Below, in pieces: positions 52,612 through 60,744 of a stretch of DNA of 64,000 nucleotides. A program made the position numbers and the translations under genes. The notes below the pieces were generated by a model. The model worked only from the letters and a program-made list of their open reading frames with translations. It did not search any database and was not told where the DNA came from. Position 1 is the stretch's first letter; each line of letters opens with the position of its first letter. Source of the DNA: an uncultured Slackia sp. (lineage in GTDB: Bacteria > Actinomycetota > Coriobacteriia > Coriobacteriales > Eggerthellaceae); the NCBI RefSeq assembly GCF_934630525.1, contig NZ_CAKTVX010000003.1, positions 62,001 through 126,000 on the forward strand, read 5' to 3'.

Positions 52612-52803
52612 CTATTTCTTCGCAGCCAGCAGCTCTTCGACATGCTCCTCGAGCGCGTCGAGCTTCTTTTCGGTGTTCTTCAGCTTCATGGTGGTCATGA
52701 TCACATACACCATGAGGATCGCGAAGATGAGCGCATAGGCAGCGATCACGTACGGCGCACCGCCAAGCACGGTGGAATAGATTTCAGAAAGAACGGGATT
52801 CAT
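52612..52803 (-). CDS. ccmD: CcmD-like small membrane protein
   Basis: The 63-residue protein has one transmembrane helix (YVIAAYALIFAILMVYVIMT) and a charged coiled-coil tail (LKNTEKKLDALEEHVEELLA). It abuts the ccmC stop. CcmD stabilises the CcmC-CcmE complex during heme loading. It is assigned by size, topology and position; sequence similarity in this family is low. Confidence 0.75.
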   Translation of the reverse strand: MNPVLSEIYSTVLGGAPYVIAAYALIFAILMVYVIMTTMKLKNTEKKLDALEEHVEELLAAKK

Positions 52804-53568
52804 TTAGTCCTCCAATGCGTCGGAAAGGCGGGCGACTTTGTCTTGCATGATTTGGGTGCGCAGGCGCAGGCGGTACAGGCCGAACGCGATGAGCATCATG
52901 CCGAACAGCGACAGCAAGAACGGCAGCAGCATGTCGGGCGACAGGCCCGAATCGGTGCGGAAGATGACTGGGTGCACGCCCGAGGGAATGATGCGCGTGA
53001 TCATGAAGCAGATGGGCACGTCCACGCAAATCAGAATGCCCAGCACGGCCGAATAAGTCGCGCGGCGCTCGGGGTCTTCAACGGCGTTGCGCAGAATAAA
53101 GAACGCGAAAACCATGAGCATCAGAATGAAGTACGTGGTAAGGCGCGGCTCCCACGTCCACCACACGCCCCACTCGAAGCGCTCCCACAGCTCACCGCTG
53201 GCCATAACACACAGCACGAAAACGAGCGCGATTTCCATGCAGATGCTCGCGCGCACGTCATAGCAAGCGCGCTTGGTCATAAGGAAGCGAACGCCGTAGA
53301 ACGCGGAGAACATCACAGCGGCGAAGCTCGAAATGGCCACCGGCACATGCCAGTAGAAGATCTTCTGCGAGATGAGCAGCTTATTGGCCACCACGGTTCC
53401 CGCGATAACCTGCGGCTCGCTCACGGCCGCACCGTTGACGAGCGGCGCCAACGTGAACGTGAGCACGAAGCCCGCAACGGCGAGCAGCGTGCCCACCGCC
53501 ATCATCCAAGGTACGGCAGCGTCAAGCTTGCCACCAACCTTGGGTTCCTTAAACGGTTTGTCGGTCAT
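52804..53568 (-). CDS. ccmC: Heme exporter / heme-handling protein CcmC
   Basis: The 254-residue six-helix protein has the tryptophan-rich WWD-type motif WGVWWTWEPRLT near residue 134 and flanking histidines (FYWHVPVAISS, SGVHPVIF) that ligate heme. CcmC transfers heme to CcmE. It lies downstream of ccmB, separated from it by 403 bases that hold the paired structured elements, which is unusual inside a ccm operon. Confidence 0.9.
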   Translation of the reverse strand: MTDKPFKEPKVGGKLDAAVPWMMAVGTLLAVAGFVLTFTLAPLVNGAAVSEPQVIAGTVVANKLLISQKIFYWHVPVAISSFAAVMFSAFYGVRFLMTKRACYDVRASICMEIALVFVLCVMASGELWERFEWGVWWTWEPRLTTYFILMLMVFAFFILRNAVEDPERRATYSAVLGILICVDVPICFMITRIIPSGVHPVIFRTDSGLSPDMLLPFLLSLFGMMLIAFGLYRLRLRTQIMQDKVARLSDALED

Positions 53569-53626
53569 GTCACCAACCCTTCCTCGTATGCTTTAAGCAA
53601 CGTATACCATCTATTCGTATCGTACC

Positions 53627-53784
53627 GCTGCGCGAAGCCAGGCCAGAGGGCCTATCCGGGGCCACGGTTCGCTACCGTTCGCTTCGCTCACTATGCGCTC
53701 ACCTGGCTGCGCTTAATGCAGTGAATAAAAGCAAGCTTGAGCGCAGACGACCCGGATAGGCCCTCTGGCCTGGCTTCGCGCAGC
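53627..53784. repeat. Three-stem structured element, copy 1 (inverted)
   Basis: Arms 53627-53660 and 53751-53784 are perfect 34-base complements. Inside, on the opposite strand to copies 2 and 3, CTGCGCT 53707-53713 / AGCGCAG 53740-53746 and GGTTCGC 53666-53672 / GCTCACC 53697-53703 form the equivalent inner stems. The conserved GAGCGCATAGTGAGC core is present. Confidence 0.75.
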
Positions 53785-53802
53785 GAGCGAACATTGCATC
53801 AC

Positions 53803-53961
53803 GGTCGCGTGCGACCCCGCGCGGGCTTTTTAGAAACCGTCGGTGTTCATTCCTGCTTTTCGCTCCAGAATGAAACTCCGTCAAGCGGGCGCATAGCGAG
53901 CCAAAAGCGAGCGGTAGCCCGCTGTGGTTTCAGAAAAGCCCGCGCGGGGCCGCACGCGACC
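53803..53961. repeat. Three-stem structured element, copy 2
   Basis: Arms 53803-53838 and 53926-53961 (36 bases, about 33 matching) enclose inner stems TTCATTC 53846-53852 / GAATGAA 53868-53874 and AGCGGGC 53884-53890 / GCCCGCT 53917-53923. It faces copy 1 and ends 11 bases before the ccmB stop. Confidence 0.75.
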
Positions 53962-53971
53962 GCCAGACGAT

Positions 53972-54688
53972 CTAAGCACTCACGACGAAGTCGTAAAGCA
54001 CCCACGACACCAAAATCATGATGACGTCGTAGCCACCCGCCAAAGCCATTGACGTGGTAAACGTCTCCATCACTTCCTCGCCGCCAACCAACACGCCCGT
54101 GGTCGCCGAAACGCACGCCCATAGAAGCGGGAACATCAGCGGAATGAACAGCACCGCGAGCATCACGTCTTTGCCACGCGTGTTGATGGTGATGGTCGAA
54201 AGCAGCGTGCCAATGCCCGCAATGCCAATGGTACCCACCAAAAGCGGCGCGAACATAAGCGGCCACGTCTCGGCAGCGCCCACCGTTCCCAGGAAAAAGA
54301 AGAAGAACAGCGGCACGCAAATAATCTCGACAATCAGCAGGAACACGAGGTTCGCCGTCGCCTTCGCCAAGAAAATCACCGAGCGATCCATGGGCACGAG
54401 CAAAATGCTTTCCAAACAGCCGTTTTCCTTCTCGTGCGAAAACGAGCGGTTCAGTCCCAGCAAGCTCGTGAACAGCACCACGACCCACAGAAGGCCGCCC
54501 GCCATTTGCTGAATATCGAGCTCGCTTCCCGCCTGGGCAAGCGACGCGCCGTACACCACGAGCACGAGCAGGGCATACAGGCCCATGGACGTGATCATTT
54601 CCTTGGTGTGCAGCTCCTGGGCGAGGTCTTTGCGCAAGAGCGCCTTGTAATGAGCCCAGGTGGAGGGCTTTTTCATTTTCACGGCCAC
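53972..54688 (-). CDS. ccmB: Heme ABC exporter permease CcmB
   Basis: The 238-residue six-helix permease pairs with CcmA. N-terminal LLRKDLAQELHTKEMITSMG and FSHEKENGCLESILLVPMDR are typical CcmB segments. The GTG start lies immediately after the ccmA stop, so the two are coupled. CcmAB hydrolyses ATP to release holo-CcmE from CcmC. Confidence 0.9.
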   Translation of the reverse strand: MAVKMKKPSTWAHYKALLRKDLAQELHTKEMITSMGLYALLVLVVYGASLAQAGSELDIQQMAGGLLWVVVLFTSLLGLNRSFSHEKENGCLESILLVPMDRSVIFLAKATANLVFLLIVEIICVPLFFFFFLGTVGAAETWPLMFAPLLVGTIGIAGIGTLLSTITINTRGKDVMLAVLFIPLMFPLLWACVSATTGVLVGGEEVMETFTTSMALAGGYDVIMILVSWVLYDFVVSA

Positions 54689-55402
54689 TTACGCCACCCC
54701 CATTCCCACGGTCTCGCGATAGAGCTGGCGGAACTGCTCGAAATCGATGTCTTCCTTCGGCGCGTAGCTCACCACGCGGCCGCGCGCGAGCACAAGCGCG
54801 TGCGTGCACACGTCGAAGCCCTTCTGCAAATCGTGGCTCACCATGACGAAGGTTCGCCCGTCGCGCAGCTGCTCGATGAGACCGTCGAATATCTCGACCG
54901 CATGGGGGTCAAGGCCGGCGTAAGGCTCGTCGAGAAACACCACGTCGGGATCGTTCATCAGGGCGCGCGCGATGGAAAGGCGCTGCGTCATGCCGCGCGA
55001 GAAGGTGCGCACCACGTCAAAGCGGCGATGGTCGAGCTCAACCGCGCGCAAAAGCTCGCGCACGCGTTCCTCGGCGTTCACCACGCCGTAGAGCTGCGCG
55101 GTGAACATGAGGTTTTCCATAGCCGTAAGATCGGGGTACAGCATGGGGTTATGCGAGATGAGCCCGATGTGCTCGCGCACCTTGTCGGGCTCTTCCTTCG
55201 CGTCGAACCCCGCCACGAACGCCGTGCCCGATGTGGCGCGAGAAAGCGTGGCAAGCGTGCGCACGAGCGTAGTTTTGCCGGCGCCGTTCGGCCCGAAAAT
55301 CGAGAGGAACGCGCCTTCGGGCACCTCGATCGACACCTTGTCGAGCGCCTTGCGATCGCCGAACACCTTCGTGAGCTTTTTCGTTTCAATGGCGTTTGCC
55401 AT
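54689..55402 (-). CDS. ccmA: Heme ABC exporter ATPase CcmA
   Basis: The 237-residue ATPase has Walker A GPNGAGKTT near residue 38, signature FSRGMTQRLSIARAL, Walker B VVFLDEPYAGLD and switch MVSHD. The ATG at 55402 is used; the longer frame runs back into ccmF. It is 10 bases after the ccmF stop and abuts ccmB. Confidence 0.9.
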   Translation of the reverse strand: MANAIETKKLTKVFGDRKALDKVSIEVPEGAFLSIFGPNGAGKTTLVRTLATLSRATSGTAFVAGFDAKEEPDKVREHIGLISHNPMLYPDLTAMENLMFTAQLYGVVNAEERVRELLRAVELDHRRFDVVRTFSRGMTQRLSIARALMNDPDVVFLDEPYAGLDPHAVEIFDGLIEQLRDGRTFVMVSHDLQKGFDVCTHALVLARGRVVSYAPKEDIDFEQFRQLYRETVGMGVA

Positions 55403-55412
55403 AGCTGCTGCC

Positions 55413-57731
55413 CTACGCTTCCGCCGTTGCCACGGGCTTAGTCGCCGTCGCAGCATCGGTCACGGCCGCAGTTTCGGTCGCGGCCTCGGCAGCGCCTTCA
55501 GCCTTATTCGCGGCCTGTTCCGCACACGTCTCGCCCGTGGACGCTTCCGCACGAGCATCGCCCTTACCGGCTTCCGCCCGGGCCGCAGCCTTCACCTTAG
55601 TGGAAGGCTTTCGACGGCCGAACGCGCCAAGGCCGGTACCAACAACGAGCATCGCAAAGCCAACCCACACCCAGCTGATGAGCGGGTTCACGCGCACATC
55701 CATCGACAGCTGGCCGGCATCGTTCACGCCGCGGTACACCACGAACAAGTCTTCCATGGGGAAGCTGATCACGCTCGCGTTGAGCTTGGTCTGCTGCGTG
55801 GCCGATTGCAGCGTCACCGAAGGCGACACGGTGTCAATATAGTTGCCAGAATTCGTGTCGTACACCTCGAACTGAGTGCAGTAATCGATCTGCTTGCCGT
55901 TCGCGGTCTGGTTCACCTCGTTGTTCAAGTAGCGAAGCTCGTAGTTTTCAATTACGAACGTGCCGCCCGTGTTGGCATCCTGGTCGAAGTCGACATAGCC
56001 GACCTTCTCGGTCACGTACATCGACGAACCAATGAGGCCCACCAAAATGATGGACATCGCGAGGTGCGTGATGTAGCCGCCGAAACGTGGCGCGTCGGCT
56101 GCGAGGCTCGCGAAAAACGCCGCCACCGGGTTTTTGCCCATGGCCTTCGCGCGCGCGCCGACCGTGCGGCCAATAAGGAACAGCGTGTTGAAGAACAGCA
56201 AACTCGCCACCGCGAAGCCCACCACGGCGATGCCGTTGTAGTACCACATGGGGCCTTCCGACGCGAGTTCTTCGGCCTCGGTGCCGCCCGCCTGAATGAT
56301 GGCGTCATACGCCGGGTAGAGCGTGGTCGCGAAATACGACATAAGGCCGACGAACAGCACGACCGCGCACAGTGCGGGGATGCGCGCCTTCTTCCAGAAC
56401 GTCTTGGGGTCGGTTTTCACCCAAGAAAGCAGCGGACACACAGCGATAATCGCGCAGTACACCACGCCGAGCGGGCGCGCGATGGCGTTGTACGTGCCGG
56501 CAGACAGGCTCTGGCCGCCGAACGGCAACCACGAAGGCAGCGCGCTTGCCACCGTGAGGTAGCACAGGATCACCGTGAACACGATCATGATCACGTTGTT
56601 GAAGTAATACGCGGCGTCGCGCGAGGCGAACGATTCCATAACGTCGTTCTCGCCGGGGCAGAAGCTCTTCCAGCGAACGAACAGGCCAATAACGCCCGCG
56701 AGCATCGAAACCGCGATAAGGCCGCCGAAAAGCACGAGCGAAACGGGGTCGCCCTCGAAGGCGTGCACCGATTGCACGATGCCCGAGCGCGTGATGAACG
56801 TGCCGGTAATGACGAACGCAAACGTGATGCACGCGCACATAATCGACCAGCGCTTAAACGCGCCGCGCTTGCGGTACACGGTGAAGCTATGCACGAGCGC
56901 GAGCGCCACGCACCACGAAAGTAGGCTGGCGTTTTCCACGGCGTCCCAGCCCCAGTAGCCGCCCCAGCCGAGCACGACGTAGGCCCACACGCAGCCAAGG
57001 CCAATGCCGATGCCCAGGAACAGCCACGAAATCATGGCGAAGCGGCTCGAACGCTCGACCCATTTCTTCGAAGGATCGTTCACGATGAGCGCCGCGATGG
57101 CGTACGCGAACGGAATGGTGAGGCCCGCGTAGCCAATGAACAGCGTAGGCGGATGAATGGCCTGCGCCCAGTGCTCAAGCAGCGGGTTCATGCCCTGCAT
57201 GGAACCCGTGTTCGTGAGGCGGCCCGAAGAATCGATGTAGGGCGCGGCGGTCGCGATGAAAGGCATGTTGCTTTCCGAGAAGAGCATGACAGCCACAAAC
57301 GCAACGAGCACGAGGCCCGACACGAGCAGCGCCATACAGTCGATGGGCTCGTCGTGCTTCATCACGCGCACGGCGACAGCCACGTTGAAGGCCGAAATGA
57401 GCCATGCCCACAGCAGCAGCGAGCCCTCACGGCCGGCCCACAGGCCCGCGAAGCGATAGAGCACGCCGAGCGCGCCTTCCGCTTCAGAATGCTCGAGCAG
57501 CACGTATTCGATGGAGAAGTCGCCCGTCATGAAGCAGAAAACGAGCAGGCCGCAGCAGAACGTGAGCGCGACGAACGCAAGAATGTGCGCCACAGCGCCC
57601 GCCCACGCGAACGTGTCGGCGGAAGAGGCGCGGCGGCTGCCGCGAAGCGCCTGCGAAACAAGCAGGCACGCAGAGCCAATGGTCACGCCCGCGAAGGCGA
57701 TGACCAGGCCAAACAAACCAAAAGTAGACAC
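55413..57731 (-). CDS. ccmF: Cytochrome c heme lyase subunit CcmF
   Basis: The 772-residue polytopic protein has the WWD motif GWGGYWGWDAVENASLLSW near residue 270, periplasmic histidines (AQAIHPPTLFIGY, VQSVHAFEGD) for heme, and a large C-terminal periplasmic domain (SMYVTEKVGYVDFDQDANTG on). A Glu/Ala/Thr-rich tail of about 70 residues at the C-terminus is extra. It attaches heme to apocytochromes. It follows the CcmE-like gene by 3 bases. Separate CcmH and CcmG are not in the window. Confidence 0.92.
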   Translation of the reverse strand: MSTFGLFGLVIAFAGVTIGSACLLVSQALRGSRRASSADTFAWAGAVAHILAFVALTFCCGLLVFCFMTGDFSIEYVLLEHSEAEGALGVLYRFAGLWAGREGSLLLWAWLISAFNVAVAVRVMKHDEPIDCMALLVSGLVLVAFVAVMLFSESNMPFIATAAPYIDSSGRLTNTGSMQGMNPLLEHWAQAIHPPTLFIGYAGLTIPFAYAIAALIVNDPSKKWVERSSRFAMISWLFLGIGIGLGCVWAYVVLGWGGYWGWDAVENASLLSWCVALALVHSFTVYRKRGAFKRWSIMCACITFAFVITGTFITRSGIVQSVHAFEGDPVSLVLFGGLIAVSMLAGVIGLFVRWKSFCPGENDVMESFASRDAAYYFNNVIMIVFTVILCYLTVASALPSWLPFGGQSLSAGTYNAIARPLGVVYCAIIAVCPLLSWVKTDPKTFWKKARIPALCAVVLFVGLMSYFATTLYPAYDAIIQAGGTEAEELASEGPMWYYNGIAVVGFAVASLLFFNTLFLIGRTVGARAKAMGKNPVAAFFASLAADAPRFGGYITHLAMSIILVGLIGSSMYVTEKVGYVDFDQDANTGGTFVIENYELRYLNNEVNQTANGKQIDYCTQFEVYDTNSGNYIDTVSPSVTLQSATQQTKLNASVISFPMEDLFVVYRGVNDAGQLSMDVRVNPLISWVWVGFAMLVVGTGLGAFGRRKPSTKVKAAARAEAGKGDARAEASTGETCAEQAANKAEGAAEAATETAAVTDAATATKPVATAEA

Positions 57732-57734
57732 GCT

Positions 57735-58421
57735 TTAACCCTCCTGCGCGACGTCGGTAGCCTTGAATGCGCCAGAGGCTTCCAGCGAGCCGGTGACAAC
57801 GACCGAAGTGCCATCGGCGATGCCGTCGGCAAGCGCGCCGTCGTAATCGACCGCGATTTCGCGTGAGGCGTCGTTGGCGTCGACGACCACGAAGCGCGGC
57901 TCGCCGCTTTCGGCGGCCGAGGTGAGCGTGCCGGCCTTCACGGTGCCCTTGAGCTTCACGGTGGTGTTAATGATGGAGTCACCGTAGTCGAGAAGGTTCA
58001 TCACGCTCAGCGCATCGGTGGCGCTTTCGTACTTCGAGGGGCACTTCGTCACGAGCTCGCTGCACACGAGCTCGAGGCCACCTTCGCCCTCGACGATTTT
58101 GCCCGTGCAAATAGCGGTCACGCCGTTGCCAAACGTCGAAGAAGCCGCGCCGTCATAGCTCACGTGGAGTTTCTGGGCCGGGTCGCCCCCATCGGGATCG
58201 TAAATGTCGAACGTGAGCACGCCGTCGACCGTGGCAAACGAGTTGTCGACCACGTTGCCGGAAACCTGCACGCGCTCGCCGGCGAGATCGGATTCCAGGG
58301 CGTCTTTCACCGAGATGGTTTTCGCTGCGCCGCTCGAGCCGACAATGGCCAGAACAATCGCGAGCACCACAACGATGACGCCCGTGACCACAATGAGCCT
58401 GCGCTTCATTTTGGAGTTCAT
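57735..58421 (-). CDS. ccmE: CcmE-type heme chaperone with Cys (CXXXY) and two OB-like domains
   Basis: The 228-residue protein has one N-terminal membrane anchor (RRLIVVTGVIVVVLAIVLAI). The first OB-like domain (about 45-131) ends KCPSKYES, in which C127-X3-Y131 replaces the HxxxY heme motif. A Cys variant is known in Desulfovibrio CcmE. A second OB-like unit (about 150-225) follows, whereas ordinary CcmE stops near 160 residues. AAGGAG precedes the ATG at 58421. As first gene of ccmE-F-A-B-C-D it should load heme before CcmF. Confidence 0.8.
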   Translation of the reverse strand: MNSKMKRRLIVVTGVIVVVLAIVLAIVGSSGAAKTISVKDALESDLAGERVQVSGNVVDNSFATVDGVLTFDIYDPDGGDPAQKLHVSYDGAASSTFGNGVTAICTGKIVEGEGGLELVCSELVTKCPSKYESATDALSVMNLLDYGDSIINTTVKLKGTVKAGTLTSAAESGEPRFVVVDANDASREIAVDYDGALADGIADGTSVVVTGSLEASGAFKATDVAQEG

Positions 58422-58567
58422 TCGCTTCGCTCCTTTTCCATGCGGCGCTTCCTCGCCGCTCCCCTTGCGCGCACGCGCACGCGCGCGCCCGTAACTCAAT
58501 AAAGCCCCATCGGGCATTGCGGCCCCGCATCAAAAAAGAGCAGGGCATTCCTACTCTGTAGCATACA

Positions 58568-58601
58568 AAAAAGGACCCGCCAAAAACTGGCGGGTCCTTT
58601 T
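58568..58601 (-). terminator. Terminator between the multiheme cytochrome and ccmE
   Basis: Fourteen-base arms ending AAAAGGACCCGCCA / TGGCGGGTCCTTTT work in both directions. Confidence 0.85.
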
Positions 58602-58671
58602 GTTCCATGGCGCTTCGGGAAACTACGCAAATTGTAGTACCCAAGGCGTTGTGACCGATGAGAGCGTCAGA

Positions 58672-59391
58672 CTAGAGAGTCTGAGCCTTCTTGGCCTCGC
58701 TCGCGGTAAGCCAGCCCTCCGGGATAGGAGCGTCGCTGTGGCAGCTGGAGCAGTAGTTCACAGACTGAGCATGGCCCTTGTGGCACTGCGTGCAAGCGTA
58801 CTCGCCGTGCTGGGAGACATGCGGGTTGCGGGTGCTGGACAGGTCGGCGGTCAGAGCCACGAGGTCGTCGCGGGTCATGACGGAACCGTCAGCGTTGGTG
58901 TGGCAACCGGAGTTCAGGCAGAACTCGTCGTCTTCAGCGCCACGAGCAGCAACAAGCTCGCTGATGTCGCGGGTCTCGAGGACGGTGTCGCCCTGCTTGT
59001 TCTCGCCAGCAACCTCATAGTTGCCAGAGATCCAGTTCATGCCCTCGGTGACCTGCTCGGTGATGACAGGCTGATGGCAGCCGAGGCAGGTGGCGCCGGC
59101 TTCGGTCTTGTGCAGGTAAGCCATCATAGCGTTCTTCTGATCCTCAGAAGTGAGCTCGTTACCATACTTATCGTAGTTGCCGGAATCGTAGGTCTCGAGG
59201 TACGCGTCCATCGGGGTGTGGCAGATGGCGGCGCAGAAGCTCGGCTGCTCATGCCAAACCCAGAAGCCCGCACCAGCGGCCACGATCACGACAGCGATAA
59301 CGCCGACAACAACGGGCCACTTCTTCTTGCCCTTTTTGGCGGCTTTGGTATCCGCAGCTTCGGTCGTTTCAACCTTCTCTTCTTCAGCCAT
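58672..59391 (-). CDS. NrfH-like membrane-anchored multiheme cytochrome c
   Basis: The 239-residue protein has a charged cytoplasmic N-terminus, one membrane anchor (VVVGVIAVVIVAAGAGFWVW, residues 27-46) and five heme-type motifs: CAAIC-H58 (CX3CH), CLGC-H106, CLNSGC-H164 (CX4CH), CTQC-H204 and CSSC-H218. The NapC/NrfH family passes electrons from menaquinol to periplasmic reductases. Two expanded motifs are unusual and could mark special hemes. It precedes the ccm operon but has its own terminator. Start at 59391 with AAAGGGGG upstream. Confidence 0.85.
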   Translation of the reverse strand: MAEEEKVETTEAADTKAAKKGKKKWPVVVGVIAVVIVAAGAGFWVWHEQPSFCAAICHTPMDAYLETYDSGNYDKYGNELTSEDQKNAMMAYLHKTEAGATCLGCHQPVITEQVTEGMNWISGNYEVAGENKQGDTVLETRDISELVAARGAEDDEFCLNSGCHTNADGSVMTRDDLVALTADLSSTRNPHVSQHGEYACTQCHKGHAQSVNYCSSCHSDAPIPEGWLTASEAKKAQTL

Positions 59392-59703
59392 GGATACCCC
59401 CTTTCTTTTTCTTCTTTCCTTCACTTCCCCGTATTCCGTGTACAAGTTGGAGGGGATGCCCAAAGCATCTTGGTAAATCTGTACACGAAATACTTCGGAA
59501 AACTTTAGCACAGTTGACCGAAAAACCGCCGAAAAAGCCCTCACCCATTTGGGGGGAAATTACAACAAATTACGTATATGGGGCGCATTTTCCCTCGTCT
59601 GCAGAGTGTGAAATACCTATTCGTTAAGTATTTTGACGTATGAAGTGCTCCAACGGCGGTGTTCATTTGCTTAGAGTAACTTTTTTGCTGCATTGGTGAA
59701 GTA
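59392..59703. other. AT-richer gap upstream of the cytochrome gene
   Basis: This 312-base region is noticeably AT-richer than its surroundings, includes the presumed cytochrome promoter, and has no supported gene or repeat. Confidence 0.4.
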
Positions 59704-60204
59704 TCATCTTTTGAACACTTTTCCATGGGGATGAAAAGCGTGTTTTGAGTGAGTTCGCATCGGCGCGACCATGCAAATCGGGCGGAAAACTCGCGCCTGT
59801 GAAACGTCCGCAGCGCAAGGCGGACGATGGCGCCGAACTATTTGGCGCTCCCCTTTCACGCAATTCTTCCGCAGCGCTTTCTCGATGGTCAGCGCGCCGC
59901 CTTCGAAGTTTTCCAGTATGCGCCACGCCTCTTCTTCTATGCGTGCGTCGCGTTCTTCGAACGGTATGTCTGCCAAAGGGCGGCGATGTACGCCGGAGAA
60001 TTCGGTCGGCGGGTTCAGGTCGTATTCCTGCAGAACCTCGGGGTGCGCGCACAATGCCCGCATGACTTCACTTTGCTTTTCTGGGTCACGCCGCGCGCGA
60101 TCGCGGCCGACGCGAAGATTCAACCCCAAACGCGCATTAGCGAAATCGACCATGGAATCGAGCAATTGAAAAAAACGAATGCCCTGAGTAGGATTCAGCA
60201 CCAT
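59704..60204 (-). CDS. Small protein of unknown function
   Basis: The 166-residue frame begins MVLNPTQGIRFFQLLDSMVD with AGGGGGA just upstream of the ATG at 60204. The first 120 residues are helical and charged (NPPTEFSGVHRRPLADIPFE, ERDARIEEEAWRILENFEGG). The last 45 are His/Arg/Cys-rich and less convincing, which suggests a late frameshift or extension. No domain is recognised. It lies between the flavoprotein and cytochrome genes and is not obviously in their operons. Confidence 0.5.
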   Translation of the reverse strand: MVLNPTQGIRFFQLLDSMVDFANARLGLNLRVGRDRARRDPEKQSEVMRALCAHPEVLQEYDLNPPTEFSGVHRRPLADIPFEERDARIEEEAWRILENFEGGALTIEKALRKNCVKGERQIVRRHRPPCAADVSQARVFRPICMVAPMRTHSKHAFHPHGKVFKR

Positions 60205-60744
60205 GGCTCCCCCTAAAGTCGGGAACAGCATTTTTGCAAACATTACCATAGTGCGAAGAACGATGCGGGCGACAGAAGGCGCCGCGGGGTCGGGCTAGCG
60301 TTTTGGTAAACGTGGGTGGACCTGCGCGGGGTCGGGAAAGCGTGCGCAAATCGACTTCCCCATTCACCCTCGGCGGACGTAAAAGCCCCTCAGCATTGCC
60401 GGCAAAGCAAGACGCAACGCCACCGACAGCCAACCCGCCAGCCAAAACAGATGCCTTCGCACAAAAATGCACGAAGTGCGTACCCTTGGTTAACGATGCA
60501 GTCAAAAGGCACGCACGCACAAACATAATCCCAGGTCGCGATAGCTCATAAACAGCTTGTAACATCGTGTTTCGAAATAGGGTACGCACTTCGTGCGTTT
60601 TCATGCGAAGTCCAAGCGCTCCCCCACGCATAGCGGGCGGTTTTCTTGGCGCGGCTGCGCGCGCCCACAGGCTCATGAGCCTTAAGAAAAAGAGAGCCCA
60701 TACGGGCTCTCTTTTTGGGAGGGATTATTCGGTTAGCGTTGGCG
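60205..60744. other. Gap with a wide inverted repeat and a terminator
   Basis: No gene is supported. Segments 60453-60497 and 60562-60612 are inverted copies (shared core GGGTACGCACTTCGTGC on one side) around a 64-base loop. A bidirectional terminator follows at 60686-60716. Confidence 0.5.
60686..60716. terminator. Bidirectional terminator after the flavoprotein gene
   Basis: AAAAAGAGAGCCC / GGGCTCTCTTTTT, 13-base perfect arms with flanking A and T runs. Confidence 0.9.

Noticed and set aside
59704..59840. C-terminal 45 residues of the unknown protein as a functional domain
   Set aside because: Composition changes abruptly to His/Arg/Cys-rich sequence, more like readthrough after a frameshift; kept in the frame but not interpreted.
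60137..60676. 179-residue frame over the wide inverted repeat
   Set aside because: It reads through repeat arms and overlaps the start of a better-supported frame; no ribosome binding site.
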